Source of the DNA: Fluviicola sp.
GTDB taxonomy: Bacteria > Bacteroidota > Bacteroidia > Flavobacteriales_D > Crocinitomicaceae
Direction of reading: 5' to 3'
Assembly (NCBI GenBank): GCA_029866325.1
Contig: JARWZO010000005.1
Coordinates: 279,049-330,138, forward strand
DNA: 51,090 nt
Shown: positions 7,119 through 15,387 of the stretch, piece by piece
Layout: every line of letters starts with the position of its first letter
Numbering within the stretch: position 1 is the stretch's first letter
Translations under genes and position numbers: made by a program
Notes under the pieces: model-generated
The model's input: the letters and a program-made list of their open reading frames with translations, nothing else
Told to the model about the DNA's origin: nothing
The model's database searches: none

Positions 7119-10100
7119 ATGTATATGAAAACAAACATGTCTAATTTATGGAAACAACTGTTGGTGATCTTAACAGTTGTCATAGCGCACAGCGCTTTTG
7201 CTCAGGCTCCTCAAAAAATGAGTTATCAGGCCGTCATCAGAGATAATACGAACCAATTGATTGCCAATACTGCAATCGGAATGCAAGTAAGTATTTTGCA
7301 AGGTTCTGCCTCTGGAACGGCTGTTTATGTCGAAACACACACTCCGACAACCAATCAAAACGGTCTTACAAGTGTGGAACTGGGTTCAGGAACGCAAGTA
7401 TCTGGCGATTTCACAACAATCGACTGGTCTACCGGAGATTATTTCATAAAAATCGAAACAGATCCTACCGGAGGAATTACGTACACGATTACCGGAACAA
7501 GTCAGTTATTAAGTGTTCCATATGCGTTCTACGCTGAAAGCACAAATGAAACCGATCCTAAAGTAGGTTCAGTTACCGCGAATAAGGTTCCAACTTGGAA
7601 CGGAACGACCTTGGTGGATGGAACCATTCAGGACAATGCAACCAATATCGGAGTAGGAACAGCACCGGTGGCGGGAAATAAACTTACCGTGAATGGAAAA
7701 ACAGCTACCACCAATCTTCAACTTACCAATGGTGCCACTGCTAATTATGTCTTGCAATCGGATGCGTCAGGAAATGGAACATGGGTTAATCCGACTACGC
7801 TTCCTGTTACGGAAACCGATCCGCAAGTTGCAGCGGCAACAACCAATAAAATCCCAAAATGGAACGGAACAACCTTGGTAGATGGATTGGTAACCGATGA
7901 TGGAACCAATGTTGGTGTAGGAACTGCCACACCAGCTGATAAACTTCATATAGTTGGAAACACACGCGTTGATGGAGGAAGAATTGACTTCCGAAATACC
8001 GGTAATTCTGTTTTAATTGGTGAAAATGCCGGATTGAATGATGATTTGAACAACAACAGCAATGTTTTTATTGGAACAGACGCTGGAAACGCATCGATTA
8101 CTGGTTCGGATAATGTAGCTGTTGGTCAAGGTGCGCTTGAAAATTCATTGAATAGCAGCAATGTTGCAGTAGGAAAAGGATCATTTAATAACAACATAAA
8201 TGGGTCTAATAATGTTGGGCTAGGTACCAACTCGGGCTACCTCAATAATGACGATAACAATACTTTTATTGGTACTCACGCCGGTTATAATAATGTCGGT
8301 ACAGCCAATATTTTTATTGGAGCTTATGCCGGTTATTATGAAACAGCAAGTGATAAATTATATATCCACAATAGTGATGTGACAGATCCTTTGATTTATG
8401 GAGATTTTGTTGAACGCGATCTTACCTTCAACGGTTCGGTAGGTATCGATACGGCACCTGATGCTGCTAATAAATTAACGGTAAACGGAAATACGGCAAC
8501 CACCAATTTTCAAATGACCGATGGTGCTACCGCTAATTATGTTTTGCAATCAGACGCATCAGGAAATGCCACTTGGGTCGATCCAACAACGCTTACCATT
8601 ACGGAAACCGATCCGCAAGTATCTGCTGCAACAACCAACCGTATCCCGAAATGGAACGGAACCACTATGGTGGACGGACAAATTACCGACAATGGAACAA
8701 ACGTTGGAATAGGAACGGCAACACCTGTTGCTAAACTGCACGTTGTTGGAAATACACGAATTGATGCAGGAAAAATCGATTTTAGAAATACAGGTAATTC
8801 AGTTTTTATTGGTGAAAATGCTGGTCAGAACGACGATTACAGCGCAAATAACAACGTGTATGTTGGTTTTGAAACAGGCCAAGCGGGTGTAGTGGCAAAC
8901 AACAATATAGCAATAGGGTATCAGGTGTTAAAAGCAAATACCGCGGATAATAACGTAGCCATTGGATCCAATGCGATGAAAAATTCTACAGTCGCCTACC
9001 AGAATGTAGCTATCGGAAGCAATGCTTTGATTTTTAATGTTTCTGGAAACTATAACGTGGCAATTGGAAATGACGCACTTAGAAGTAACAATAGTGGAGG
9101 CCAAAACGTCGCTATTGGAGTTGGCGCCCTGCAAAATAATAATACTGGATCGGGTAATGTCGCAATAGGTCGTGAAGCTGGAATGAACGAAACTGGAAAC
9201 AACAAATTGTACATACACAACAGCAATGTTACCAACCCTTTGATTTATGGAGATTTTACTTCGCGTTTACTTACAATAAATGGTTCGATGGGAGTTGGAA
9301 CTGCCCCGGTTGGTGGAAATCAATTGACCATTGCAGGAAAAACTGCAACTACCAACTTGCAAATGACCAATGGCGCCACTGCTAATTATGTATTGCAATC
9401 AGACGCATCCGGGAATGCGACTTGGGTCAATCCCGCAACGCTTGCAATTACGGAAGCCGATCCGCAGGTAGCCTCTGCCACAGTGAGTACCGTACCTAGA
9501 TGGAATGGAACAACGTTGGTTGATGGAATCATTCAAGATGATGCAACCAATGTGGGAATAGGAACAACACCGGTTCCTGCCAACATGTTAACCGTTGCCG
9601 GAAAAACGGCTACAACCAACCTGCAAATGACCAATGGTGCTACAACCAATTATGTATTACGATCCGACGCTACTGGAAATGCCACTTGGGTTAACCCAAC
9701 ATCTCTCGCCATTTCAGAAAATGATCCGCAGGTGTCATCGTCAACTTCCAACAAAATCCCAAAATGGAATGGATCAACTATGGTGGATGGACAAATAACT
9801 GATAACGGGACAAAAATTGGAATTGGAACCACAACACCGGGTTGGTTTACAACAGTTCGAAATGATGACAATTTGTTTTCTTCAGCGAATGTGGTAGATG
9901 AATCGAAGTTTGCATTGGTTGTTTTAAGTCAATCAGGTAATGATGGAGACGGTGTTGGAATTGGTTTAGGAAATAATACCGGAGGTAACCAGGCAGGCGC
10001 CGGAATTGTATTTAAAAAAACAAGCACCAATTCAGTAGGAGATTTGATGTTAACGGTGAAAGAAGATTTATCTTCCTCAGGTCCGCAGTTTCCGGCATTG

Positions 10101-10934
10101 ACCATCAAAAGTGTCACCGGGAATGTAGGTATAGGGACAACTTCTCCAAGTCAAGCAAAATTAGTCATAAACGGTTCGGCCAATAGCAATGTGGGTGGTT
10201 ATGGTTATTTGAACAGCTCTGGATCAACCGGAACAAGCAGTGGAGTATGGTCGTATTCTATTTATGCTTCGCACCGTGTTGCCGCGCTTGAATTCAACGC
10301 ATTTTCTGATGCACGGATCAAAAAAGTAAAAGGTGTTTCTGATTCTGAAGCAGATTTAGCCACCTTGGCAAGTATCAAAATAACCGATTATCAACTAATC
10401 GATTCCATTGCAAAAGGAAACAAAATGATCAAAAAAGTGATCGCTCAAGAATTGGAGCAAGTTTATCCGCAAGCTGTTTCCACGCATACCGATGTGATTC
10501 CGGATATCTACACCCGTGCTGAAATCACGAATGGATACATTGCTTTGAAAAACACCTTGAAATCAGGCGAAAAAGTGCGTTTGATTTTACCGACAGGCGA
10601 AGAATTGCTTGAAGTTGCCACAGCTACCGAAAACGGATTTACAGTTGCTTCCAACCAAACCGGACCGGTGTTTGTTTACGGTCGCGAGGTCAACGATTTT
10701 CATACGGTTGATTACGAGGCGTTAACGACCTTGAATATTTCTGCAACACAGGAATTATTGATTCAGATTCAAGCGCTGCAAAACAAAGTGGTTGATTTGG
10801 AACGAGAAAACAACAACCTGAAAGCAGAAGTACAATCCATTGAAGATGTAAAAAGAGATTTGGATGAATTGAAACGATTGATTTACAATTCTTCAGCGAA
10901 TACTTCATCCGAAGCGGTTGAGTTAGCAAAGTAA
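7119..10934 (+). CDS. Fibre-like exported protein with Peptidase_S74 chaperone
   Basis: The 1271-aa product has a signal peptide (ends H-S-A-F-A-Q), an N-terminal domain ending L-L-S-V-P-Y-A-F-Y-A, typical of Bacteroidota exported tail-fibre-like proteins, and four repeats containing N-Y-V-L-Q/R-S-D-A followed by G-N-x-T-W-V. Two blocks (about residues 327-404 and 574-687) resemble the N-V-A-I-G-x-x-A-L head repeats of trimeric adhesins. The C-terminus is a Peptidase_S74 intramolecular chaperone with the self-cleavage signature S-D-A-R-I-K (Ser1063, Lys1068), then a coiled coil (about 1210-1255) rich in L-E-R-E-N-N-N-L-K. By analogy with phage tail spikes it should trimerise and may cut itself before Ser1063. 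Second gene of an operon, six bases after the previous one. No T9SS tail is seen. Confidence 0.85.
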   Translation: MYMKTNMSNLWKQLLVILTVVIAHSAFAQAPQKMSYQAVIRDNTNQLIANTAIGMQVSILQGSASGTAVYVETHTPTTNQNGLTSVELGSGTQVSGDFTTIDWSTGDYFIKIETDPTGGITYTITGTSQLLSVPYAFYAESTNETDPKVGSVTANKVPTWNGTTLVDGTIQDNATNIGVGTAPVAGNKLTVNGKTATTNLQLTNGATANYVLQSDASGNGTWVNPTTLPVTETDPQVAAATTNKIPKWNGTTLVDGLVTDDGTNVGVGTATPADKLHIVGNTRVDGGRIDFRNTGNSVLIGENAGLNDDLNNNSNVFIGTDAGNASITGSDNVAVGQGALENSLNSSNVAVGKGSFNNNINGSNNVGLGTNSGYLNNDDNNTFIGTHAGYNNVGTANIFIGAYAGYYETASDKLYIHNSDVTDPLIYGDFVERDLTFNGSVGIDTAPDAANKLTVNGNTATTNFQMTDGATANYVLQSDASGNATWVDPTTLTITETDPQVSAATTNRIPKWNGTTMVDGQITDNGTNVGIGTATPVAKLHVVGNTRIDAGKIDFRNTGNSVFIGENAGQNDDYSANNNVYVGFETGQAGVVANNNIAIGYQVLKANTADNNVAIGSNAMKNSTVAYQNVAIGSNALIFNVSGNYNVAIGNDALRSNNSGGQNVAIGVGALQNNNTGSGNVAIGREAGMNETGNNKLYIHNSNVTNPLIYGDFTSRLLTINGSMGVGTAPVGGNQLTIAGKTATTNLQMTNGATANYVLQSDASGNATWVNPATLAITEADPQVASATVSTVPRWNGTTLVDGIIQDDATNVGIGTTPVPANMLTVAGKTATTNLQMTNGATTNYVLRSDATGNATWVNPTSLAISENDPQVSSSTSNKIPKWNGSTMVDGQITDNGTKIGIGTTTPGWFTTVRNDDNLFSSANVVDESKFALVVLSQSGNDGDGVGIGLGNNTGGNQAGAGIVFKKTSTNSVGDLMLTVKEDLSSSGPQFPALTIKSVTGNVGIGTTSPSQAKLVINGSANSNVGGYGYLNSSGSTGTSSGVWSYSIYASHRVAALEFNAFSDARIKKVKGVSDSEADLATLASIKITDYQLIDSIAKGNKMIKKVIAQELEQVYPQAVSTHTDVIPDIYTRAEITNGYIALKNTLKSGEKVRLILPTGEELLEVATATENGFTVASNQTGPVFVYGREVNDFHTVDYEALTTLNISATQELLIQIQALQNKVVDLERENNNLKAEVQSIEDVKRDLDELKRLIYNSSANTSSEAVELAK

Positions 10935-10978
10935 ACAAACAGATTATCGCTTTCAAAGTATTGGTTGAAAGGCGAAAC

Positions 10979-11030
10979 AATCCCGGTTGTGAGTTGGTTT
11001 AAGATCAACTTTCAATCGGGATTTGTTTTT
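10979..11030 (+). terminator. Rho-independent terminator of the T9SS/S74 operon
   Basis: An 11-bp stem (10979-10989 with 11013-11023, one G-T wobble) encloses a second small hairpin, AGTTG/CAACT, and ends in a T-rich run. It lies 44 bases after the S74 gene stop. Confidence 0.75.
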
Positions 11031-11059
11031 TAATCTCTTTCGTGACGGGACGATTCAAC

Positions 11060-11097
11060 AAAAAAGAGGACGTTTTAAAAAAACATCCTCTTTCTCC
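11060..11097 (-). terminator. Rho-independent terminator of the minus-strand lipoprotein gene
   Basis: Read on the minus strand, GAGGATG pairs with CGTCCTC (one T-G wobble) and is followed by a run of T's. It lies just beyond the stop of the lipoprotein gene at 11113. Confidence 0.7.
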
Positions 11098-11112
11098 GTT
11101 TTATAACCTAAA

Positions 11113-11931
11113 TTATTCGATTGTACGTGTGGCTAAATTGATCGTAAACACTTTGTTTTTGCGTTTTGCAGTCAATTGTGCGAACTCATCGCACTCACCC
11201 GAACCATAGTTGATGATGCAACCGCGTTTTGAAGTAGTCCCGAAGTCAATTTCTCCTGCAACCGGGTAGCGACATGAATTTTTGATGTGAATGGCACTTG
11301 TGATGGAATAAGACCGAGCTGTTCCACTGTTGCGTGTTACAGAGCCAGAGCCAGTAATTAAGAATTCATCGTCTGTGCGCTCGCAGGTAGCATGACCAAT
11401 CCATTCCCTTACATGGTCGGATGAACGTGTTCGCGTTCCGTTTCCATTTGTAAATGTCAAATCGGCATCCACTGAAATAAGTGCGTTTCCAGCTGAATTA
11501 AAACCGGTGTTTTCTAGATTTTTCGTTCCGGTAATTTGAGTGGAGTTAACATAGAAACCATCAAATGAGATTTGTCTGACAGCACCTTCTACATTTAACG
11601 GATTTGTCATGTAAACGATCACTTTTCCTTTTTTCGTTACTCCATTGCTATTGGTGCACCCTGTTCCATAATCAATGGTAATGGTTTTTGGAAAACTGGC
11701 AGAAGTTTCCGTGACCACTGCACAAGGTGCTAATAGTTGAGTGAGGTCATAATTGCAAGGCGAACCGAGCAAAATTTCTTCATCCCTGGTCATCATTTCA
11801 TCGTCTTCTGAACTTGTGCCATCCAAAGAGACTTGATTGTATTCTTCCTGCTCTTCTTTTTTCTCACATGATGTAGAGAAAAGTACAATTCCAATAATTG
11901 CAACTGCTAGATATTTTACTGTCTTTTTCAT
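11113..11931 (-). CDS. Uncharacterised Bacteroidota lipoprotein
   Basis: The 272-aa product has a lipoprotein signal with lipobox S-T-S-C (Cys22), followed by a highly acidic linker (E-K-K-E-E-Q-E-E and S-S-E-D-D-E). The remaining beta-rich body has the pattern TITIDYGTGCT, then GKVIVYMT, and ends with CIINYGSGECDEFA and TINLATRTI. I recognise this layout from Bacteroidota lipoproteins of unknown function; several conserved cysteines may form disulfides in the periplasm. The acidic linker after the cysteine may matter for surface export, which in some Bacteroidota depends on acidic residues near the lipidated cysteine; that is inference. The gene is monocistronic with its own terminator and is divergent from the SIMPL-like gene. 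Confidence 0.7.
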   Translation of the reverse strand: MKKTVKYLAVAIIGIVLFSTSCEKKEEQEEYNQVSLDGTSSEDDEMMTRDEEILLGSPCNYDLTQLLAPCAVVTETSASFPKTITIDYGTGCTNSNGVTKKGKVIVYMTNPLNVEGAVRQISFDGFYVNSTQITGTKNLENTGFNSAGNALISVDADLTFTNGNGTRTRSSDHVREWIGHATCERTDDEFLITGSGSVTRNSGTARSYSITSAIHIKNSCRYPVAGEIDFGTTSKRGCIINYGSGECDEFAQLTAKRKNKVFTINLATRTIE

Positions 11932-12186
11932 GGTTTCTAAAATTTAAATGTTGTTAACTAATTAGCGTTTTAAACAAAGAGAGAAGTTTTAGAAAAAGAG
12001 TTGGGCGGCTTGCAAAAAAAAGTAAAATAATTTTTCAATTAGCACTTTATCAGCAACTTAAATATGAGCGGTGTTTTATAGGTTATTCTTAATGCGGTAT
12101 AATTGAATAGCTGGCGACTTGATTTTTAACGCATTCGGCTTGTCCAAACCAAACTTTAATTACCTTCATCTTAAATACTTCAAAAA

Positions 12187-13110
12187 ATGATCAAAACTTC
12201 CCTAATTGTCGCTGGAATTCTCTCATTCTCGACTGCATTTGCCCAAACTACGTCTAATCACATCGAAATTGTCGTAAGCGAAAGTGTTGAATTAAAGGCC
12301 AAAGAGGCTGAGATTGTAATCTTCGTGGAGTCATCTGAAAGTCAACGCAATAATAAAGCCTATAGCTATGGTTATGCCGAATCTTATTATGATTACGAAG
12401 GTTATGGATACTCAGAGGAGGATTATGAGTATGAATATATGCTGTCTGAAAATCCGAAAAAGGTTACCAAAAAAATGAAACAGGAATATGAAGAGCGTCA
12501 AAAACAACGTGAAGTAGAGCGAGAAGTAATGGAACGTGAGCGACTGGAACAAGAACGTCAAAATGAGCTTGAATTGGCCAGTTTTGAGCCATTCGACTTA
12601 GCGGATATGATGGCATTGTTGACTGAAAACAATATCAGTTTTACAATCGTTGACCATAATTCTGAGTCGAGTGTTTCCTTTAGTAAACAGTTAGACTATT
12701 TGAGAAACTCCGAATATGAAACGGAGAGCGATTATAGCGACAGTGTTCTTTCCATAAAAGTGAGTGATTCAAAAGCATATCAAGATCTCATGAACCTGAT
12801 TTCAAATTCACCTGCTTCTTCTGTCGTTAATGATGTCAAATTTGAATCCAGTGAAACAATCAATACGATCATCATTCCAAAATTAACGGAAAAAGCAACC
12901 AACCAAGCACGTGCACTTGCCAATTCTTTTGGCCGAAAATTAGGGAAGGTTATTCAATGTTCTAACATCTATCCTTATACACCGAGTTCCAATTATATGC
13001 GCCAATATATGGACGATTTAATGAATGATGATGATTTTGACGGCGATCCATTTCTATCCACAAAAAAGGAAGTGATCGAATACGTTTACCGATTTGAATT
13101 GTTGAACTAA
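12187..13110 (+). CDS. SIMPL (DUF541)-like periplasmic protein with charged insertion
   Basis: The 307-aa product has a signal peptide (ends S-T-A-F-A-Q) and then IEIVVSESVELKAKEAEIVI, resembling the first strands of SIMPL domains. The later segment LTEKATNQARALANSFGRKL with GKVIQCSN and the final strand EVIEYVYRFELLN match the helix and closing strands of that fold. Between them, roughly residues 56-135, lies an insertion rich in tyrosine and glutamate followed by a highly charged run rich in R, E and Q that may form a coiled coil. SIMPL proteins are periplasmic or membrane-bound oligomers of poorly known role. Similarity is weak, and the insertion is unusual. It converges with the anti-sigma gene, ten bases apart. 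Confidence 0.6.
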   Translation: MIKTSLIVAGILSFSTAFAQTTSNHIEIVVSESVELKAKEAEIVIFVESSESQRNNKAYSYGYAESYYDYEGYGYSEEDYEYEYMLSENPKKVTKKMKQEYEERQKQREVEREVMERERLEQERQNELELASFEPFDLADMMALLTENNISFTIVDHNSESSVSFSKQLDYLRNSEYETESDYSDSVLSIKVSDSKAYQDLMNLISNSPASSVVNDVKFESSETINTIIIPKLTEKATNQARALANSFGRKLGKVIQCSNIYPYTPSSNYMRQYMDDLMNDDDFDGDPFLSTKKEVIEYVYRFELLN

Positions 13111-13120
13111 ACACACAGGT

Positions 13121-14563
13121 TTATAGATTTATTCGTAATCCTGCATTTAATTGGACATTATTGGATCGAATAGAAATTACTTTTCCGGTGTAATAGTTAC
13201 CGAAAACCTGCGCATAATTAAATTCGCCATACAGCTGTAGTTTACGTTTAGGATTGGATGAAACACCTAAGCCAAGGTGCCAGCCCGGATAAAACCCGCG
13301 AGCTTCTCTTGGTTTGGATGTGCTGAAAGAACGTTCTGTAAAAGATTTTCTCACAATCAATGTATTTTGATCATTTCCTCTAAACATAAAGTCGAAACCG
13401 GTATAGCCATATAATTGCGGACCTTTTGTATTGGTGGTATTAAACCGAATCGACAACGGAACAGAAAAGTAATTAGATCGGTGCACAATCCGCATTAAGA
13501 AAGTGGTGGTATCTGAAATCGGACTTGCCTGATCAGCTAAATCAAGTGGTGCTGATTTTAATTCTCCGCTAGGTGAAGAAATTTCCAGTTCATCGTTTAA
13601 AGAAGTGTTAGCAATTCTAACCGGGAAAAGACGTGTTGTGTAGCGGTTTGTTCCCATATTCAGCCCAATTCTCACTGAAGCAAACGGTAGAAATTGATAA
13701 TTGTAATCGAAACCGAAGTTTCTGTTGCTAAGACGAAGTGTGCGGTCGATAATGAATGCTTTTGAATCGGATTCCACAATTCCGGAATAGGTGCGGTTGT
13801 TTCGGCCAACTCCGGCGTATACGTCAATAAATGAATAAGGAAAGAATAGTTTAGGGAACGGCTTCTCGGGATGAATTGACCGAACAGTGTCTATTTTATA
13901 TTCAAGTGTTTTTGCTAAAAGCATACTCAACGTTAAATCGGTATCCGCATCTTGAGGTTTAACTTGAGTTGAAGCGGTATCATTTGGTTGACCGTTTTGC
14001 GAATTTTCTACGATCAACGGATCAACTATCGGTGAGAAATAAGTTGCGGGATTAACAATTGGATCCGTCTTCGGGTTTGTTTTCGTTCCCTGATTGTTTT
14101 CAGTTGCACCCTTCCGGTTGACTTTTCTCACTTTGTAGGTTCTTGCATGTTGATTCGGTTGATTTGAACTTAAAAGCGGGTTGTTTTTCGTTTCAGCATC
14201 GGATAAAACCGATTGATTGTGATCAACATTCGTTAATGTAGTATTCGATTCCGATTTGTTTTTTGAAGTTGTTGAAACGCCCGATTGAAGCGGTTTTAGT
14301 GTTTTACTGATTGGAACGGTTGTCCCATTAAATGAAAGATCAATATGATTTGCCGGAAATAAAAAGAAATAGGAGAGTGAAAGTAGCCCTAGGAATAAAC
14401 CCGAGAACACAAACCACCAGAAAAATGGACGTCTTTTTTTTGTCGGAGGAAAAAGTTCCTTTTCAATTGCCGGCCAAATGAAATCCGGAGCAGGAACAGT
14501 ATGTTCCTCCAACTTTTCATGGAGCAATTGCCGTAATTTCGGATCGTCATTATGCTCTTTCAT
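13121..14563 (-). CDS. Dual-membrane-spanning anti-sigma-like protein (Dma type)
   Basis: The 480-aa product reads as four parts. Residues 1-45 are a cytoplasmic helical segment (PKLRQLLHEKLEEH...FIWPAIEKEL) like Bacteroidota anti-sigma N-termini. Residues 46-69 form one membrane segment rich in F, W and L. Residues 70 to about 240 are a low-complexity N/T/S/P linker. From about 245 to the end, alternating strands (SFIDVYAGVG to VQLNAGLRINL) look like an outer-membrane beta-barrel. This matches the dual membrane-spanning anti-sigma factors described in Bacteroides thetaiotaomicron, where a disordered linker joins an inner-membrane anti-sigma to an outer-membrane barrel. Its start overlaps the sigma-factor stop by four bases (ATGA), so the two are translationally coupled. 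Likely role: hold the sigma factor until the envelope is disturbed. Confidence 0.75.
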   Translation of the reverse strand: MKEHNDDPKLRQLLHEKLEEHTVPAPDFIWPAIEKELFPPTKKRRPFFWWFVFSGLFLGLLSLSYFFLFPANHIDLSFNGTTVPISKTLKPLQSGVSTTSKNKSESNTTLTNVDHNQSVLSDAETKNNPLLSSNQPNQHARTYKVRKVNRKGATENNQGTKTNPKTDPIVNPATYFSPIVDPLIVENSQNGQPNDTASTQVKPQDADTDLTLSMLLAKTLEYKIDTVRSIHPEKPFPKLFFPYSFIDVYAGVGRNNRTYSGIVESDSKAFIIDRTLRLSNRNFGFDYNYQFLPFASVRIGLNMGTNRYTTRLFPVRIANTSLNDELEISSPSGELKSAPLDLADQASPISDTTTFLMRIVHRSNYFSVPLSIRFNTTNTKGPQLYGYTGFDFMFRGNDQNTLIVRKSFTERSFSTSKPREARGFYPGWHLGLGVSSNPKRKLQLYGEFNYAQVFGNYYTGKVISIRSNNVQLNAGLRINL

Positions 14564-15147
14564 AACGCGTGTTTTTTAGCGATAGAAGTGTTTTTTTCTA
14601 AAGCAAGTTTCAATTCTTTTTTGGCATCGTGAAGCTGCGATTTTGAGGTTCCTTCGCTGATTCCTAACAACTCGGAGATTTCACGGTGATTGTATCCTTC
14701 AACATAATAAGCATTGAAAATTTGTTTTCTTCCCGGGCTCAATTTGTTGATGTAAAATAGTATTTCGTCGGCATCCATTTCTGAAATGAAGTCGGTTTGA
14801 ATGGCATCGTTTTCAGTAATTTCATTGGTCATCTGACTGTAAACTTTTGCGTTCTTTTTTTTGTGTTGCGCCAGACTCGTATGAATGGTTATTCGCTTCA
14901 TCCAGGCTTTAAAGTTTGACTCACGACTGTATTGATGTAAATTTTTAAAAATGTTGATAAAACTTTCTTGCAGCGCATCTTGAGCATCATCCGGAGTGGA
15001 AGAATAACGGATACACAAAGCATAGAGCCACGAACTGTAGTGTTGATACAATTCATGAAAGGCCCGCTGATCGTTCTTTAAACAACGGTCAATTAACGCT
15101 ATATCTCTTTCCTGTGAGTCGATAAACTTAGTATACTTATTAAACAA
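14560..15147 (-). CDS. ECF-type RNA polymerase sigma factor
   Basis: The 195-aa product contains sigma region 2 (DDAQDALQESFINIFKNL, then F-K-A-W-M-K-R) and region 4 with its helix-turn-helix (YNHREISELLGISEGTSKSQ). It lacks regions 1 and 3, as expected for extracytoplasmic-function sigma factors. It directs RNA polymerase to stress or envelope genes; targets cannot be read here. No ATG is available before the conserved start of region 2, and the frame is closed by a stop about 40 bases upstream of the chosen TTG, so a TTG start at 15147 (protein MFNKYTKF) is likely. The downstream anti-sigma-like gene overlaps by four bases, giving a clear two-gene regulatory unit. Confidence 0.9.
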   Translation of the reverse strand: MFNKYTKFIDSQERDIALIDRCLKNDQRAFHELYQHYSSWLYALCIRYSSTPDDAQDALQESFINIFKNLHQYSRESNFKAWMKRITIHTSLAQHKKKNAKVYSQMTNEITENDAIQTDFISEMDADEILFYINKLSPGRKQIFNAYYVEGYNHREISELLGISEGTSKSQLHDAKKELKLALEKNTSIAKKHAL

Positions 15148-15298
15148 GAGTGAACTTAGTTTAAAAAGGTTGGGTAAGAGTTATTTTTTTTAAAGAATTC
15201 TGTTGGAAGGGCGGGGGAGGATTTAATGAGGTAGGTGAGAGATGTGTGGTTGATGAGGAGGCGTCGGGCTACAGGCCAATGAAAATGGACTAAAATTT

Positions 15299-15373
15299 GA
15301 AAATTTTCCAGTTTTCTTGACGAAAATTTCCAAATTGGATATTTGTCCAATTTGCCATTTGGTAAATTTGGAA
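15299..15373. repeat. Cluster of AT-rich inverted repeats upstream of the sigma factor
   Basis: The segment holds the palindrome GAAAATTTTC (15299-15308), the hairpin AAATTGGA/TCCAATTT (15332-15339 with 15346-15353, six-base loop), and a longer pair TTCCAAATT/AATTTGGAA (15328-15336 with 15365-15373). It lies between the end of the large outer-membrane gene and the sigma-factor gene, so it could fold at the 3' end of the former's transcript or serve as protein-binding dyads. No T run typical of a terminator follows. Confidence 0.5.
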
Positions 15374-15387
15374 TTTTGCTGTTTTCC

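Noticed and set aside
7119-10934. Trimeric autotransporter (type Vc) identity for the S74 fibre because of its adhesin-head-like repeats
   Set aside because: No YadA-type membrane anchor is present; the C-terminus is an S74 chaperone and coiled coil.
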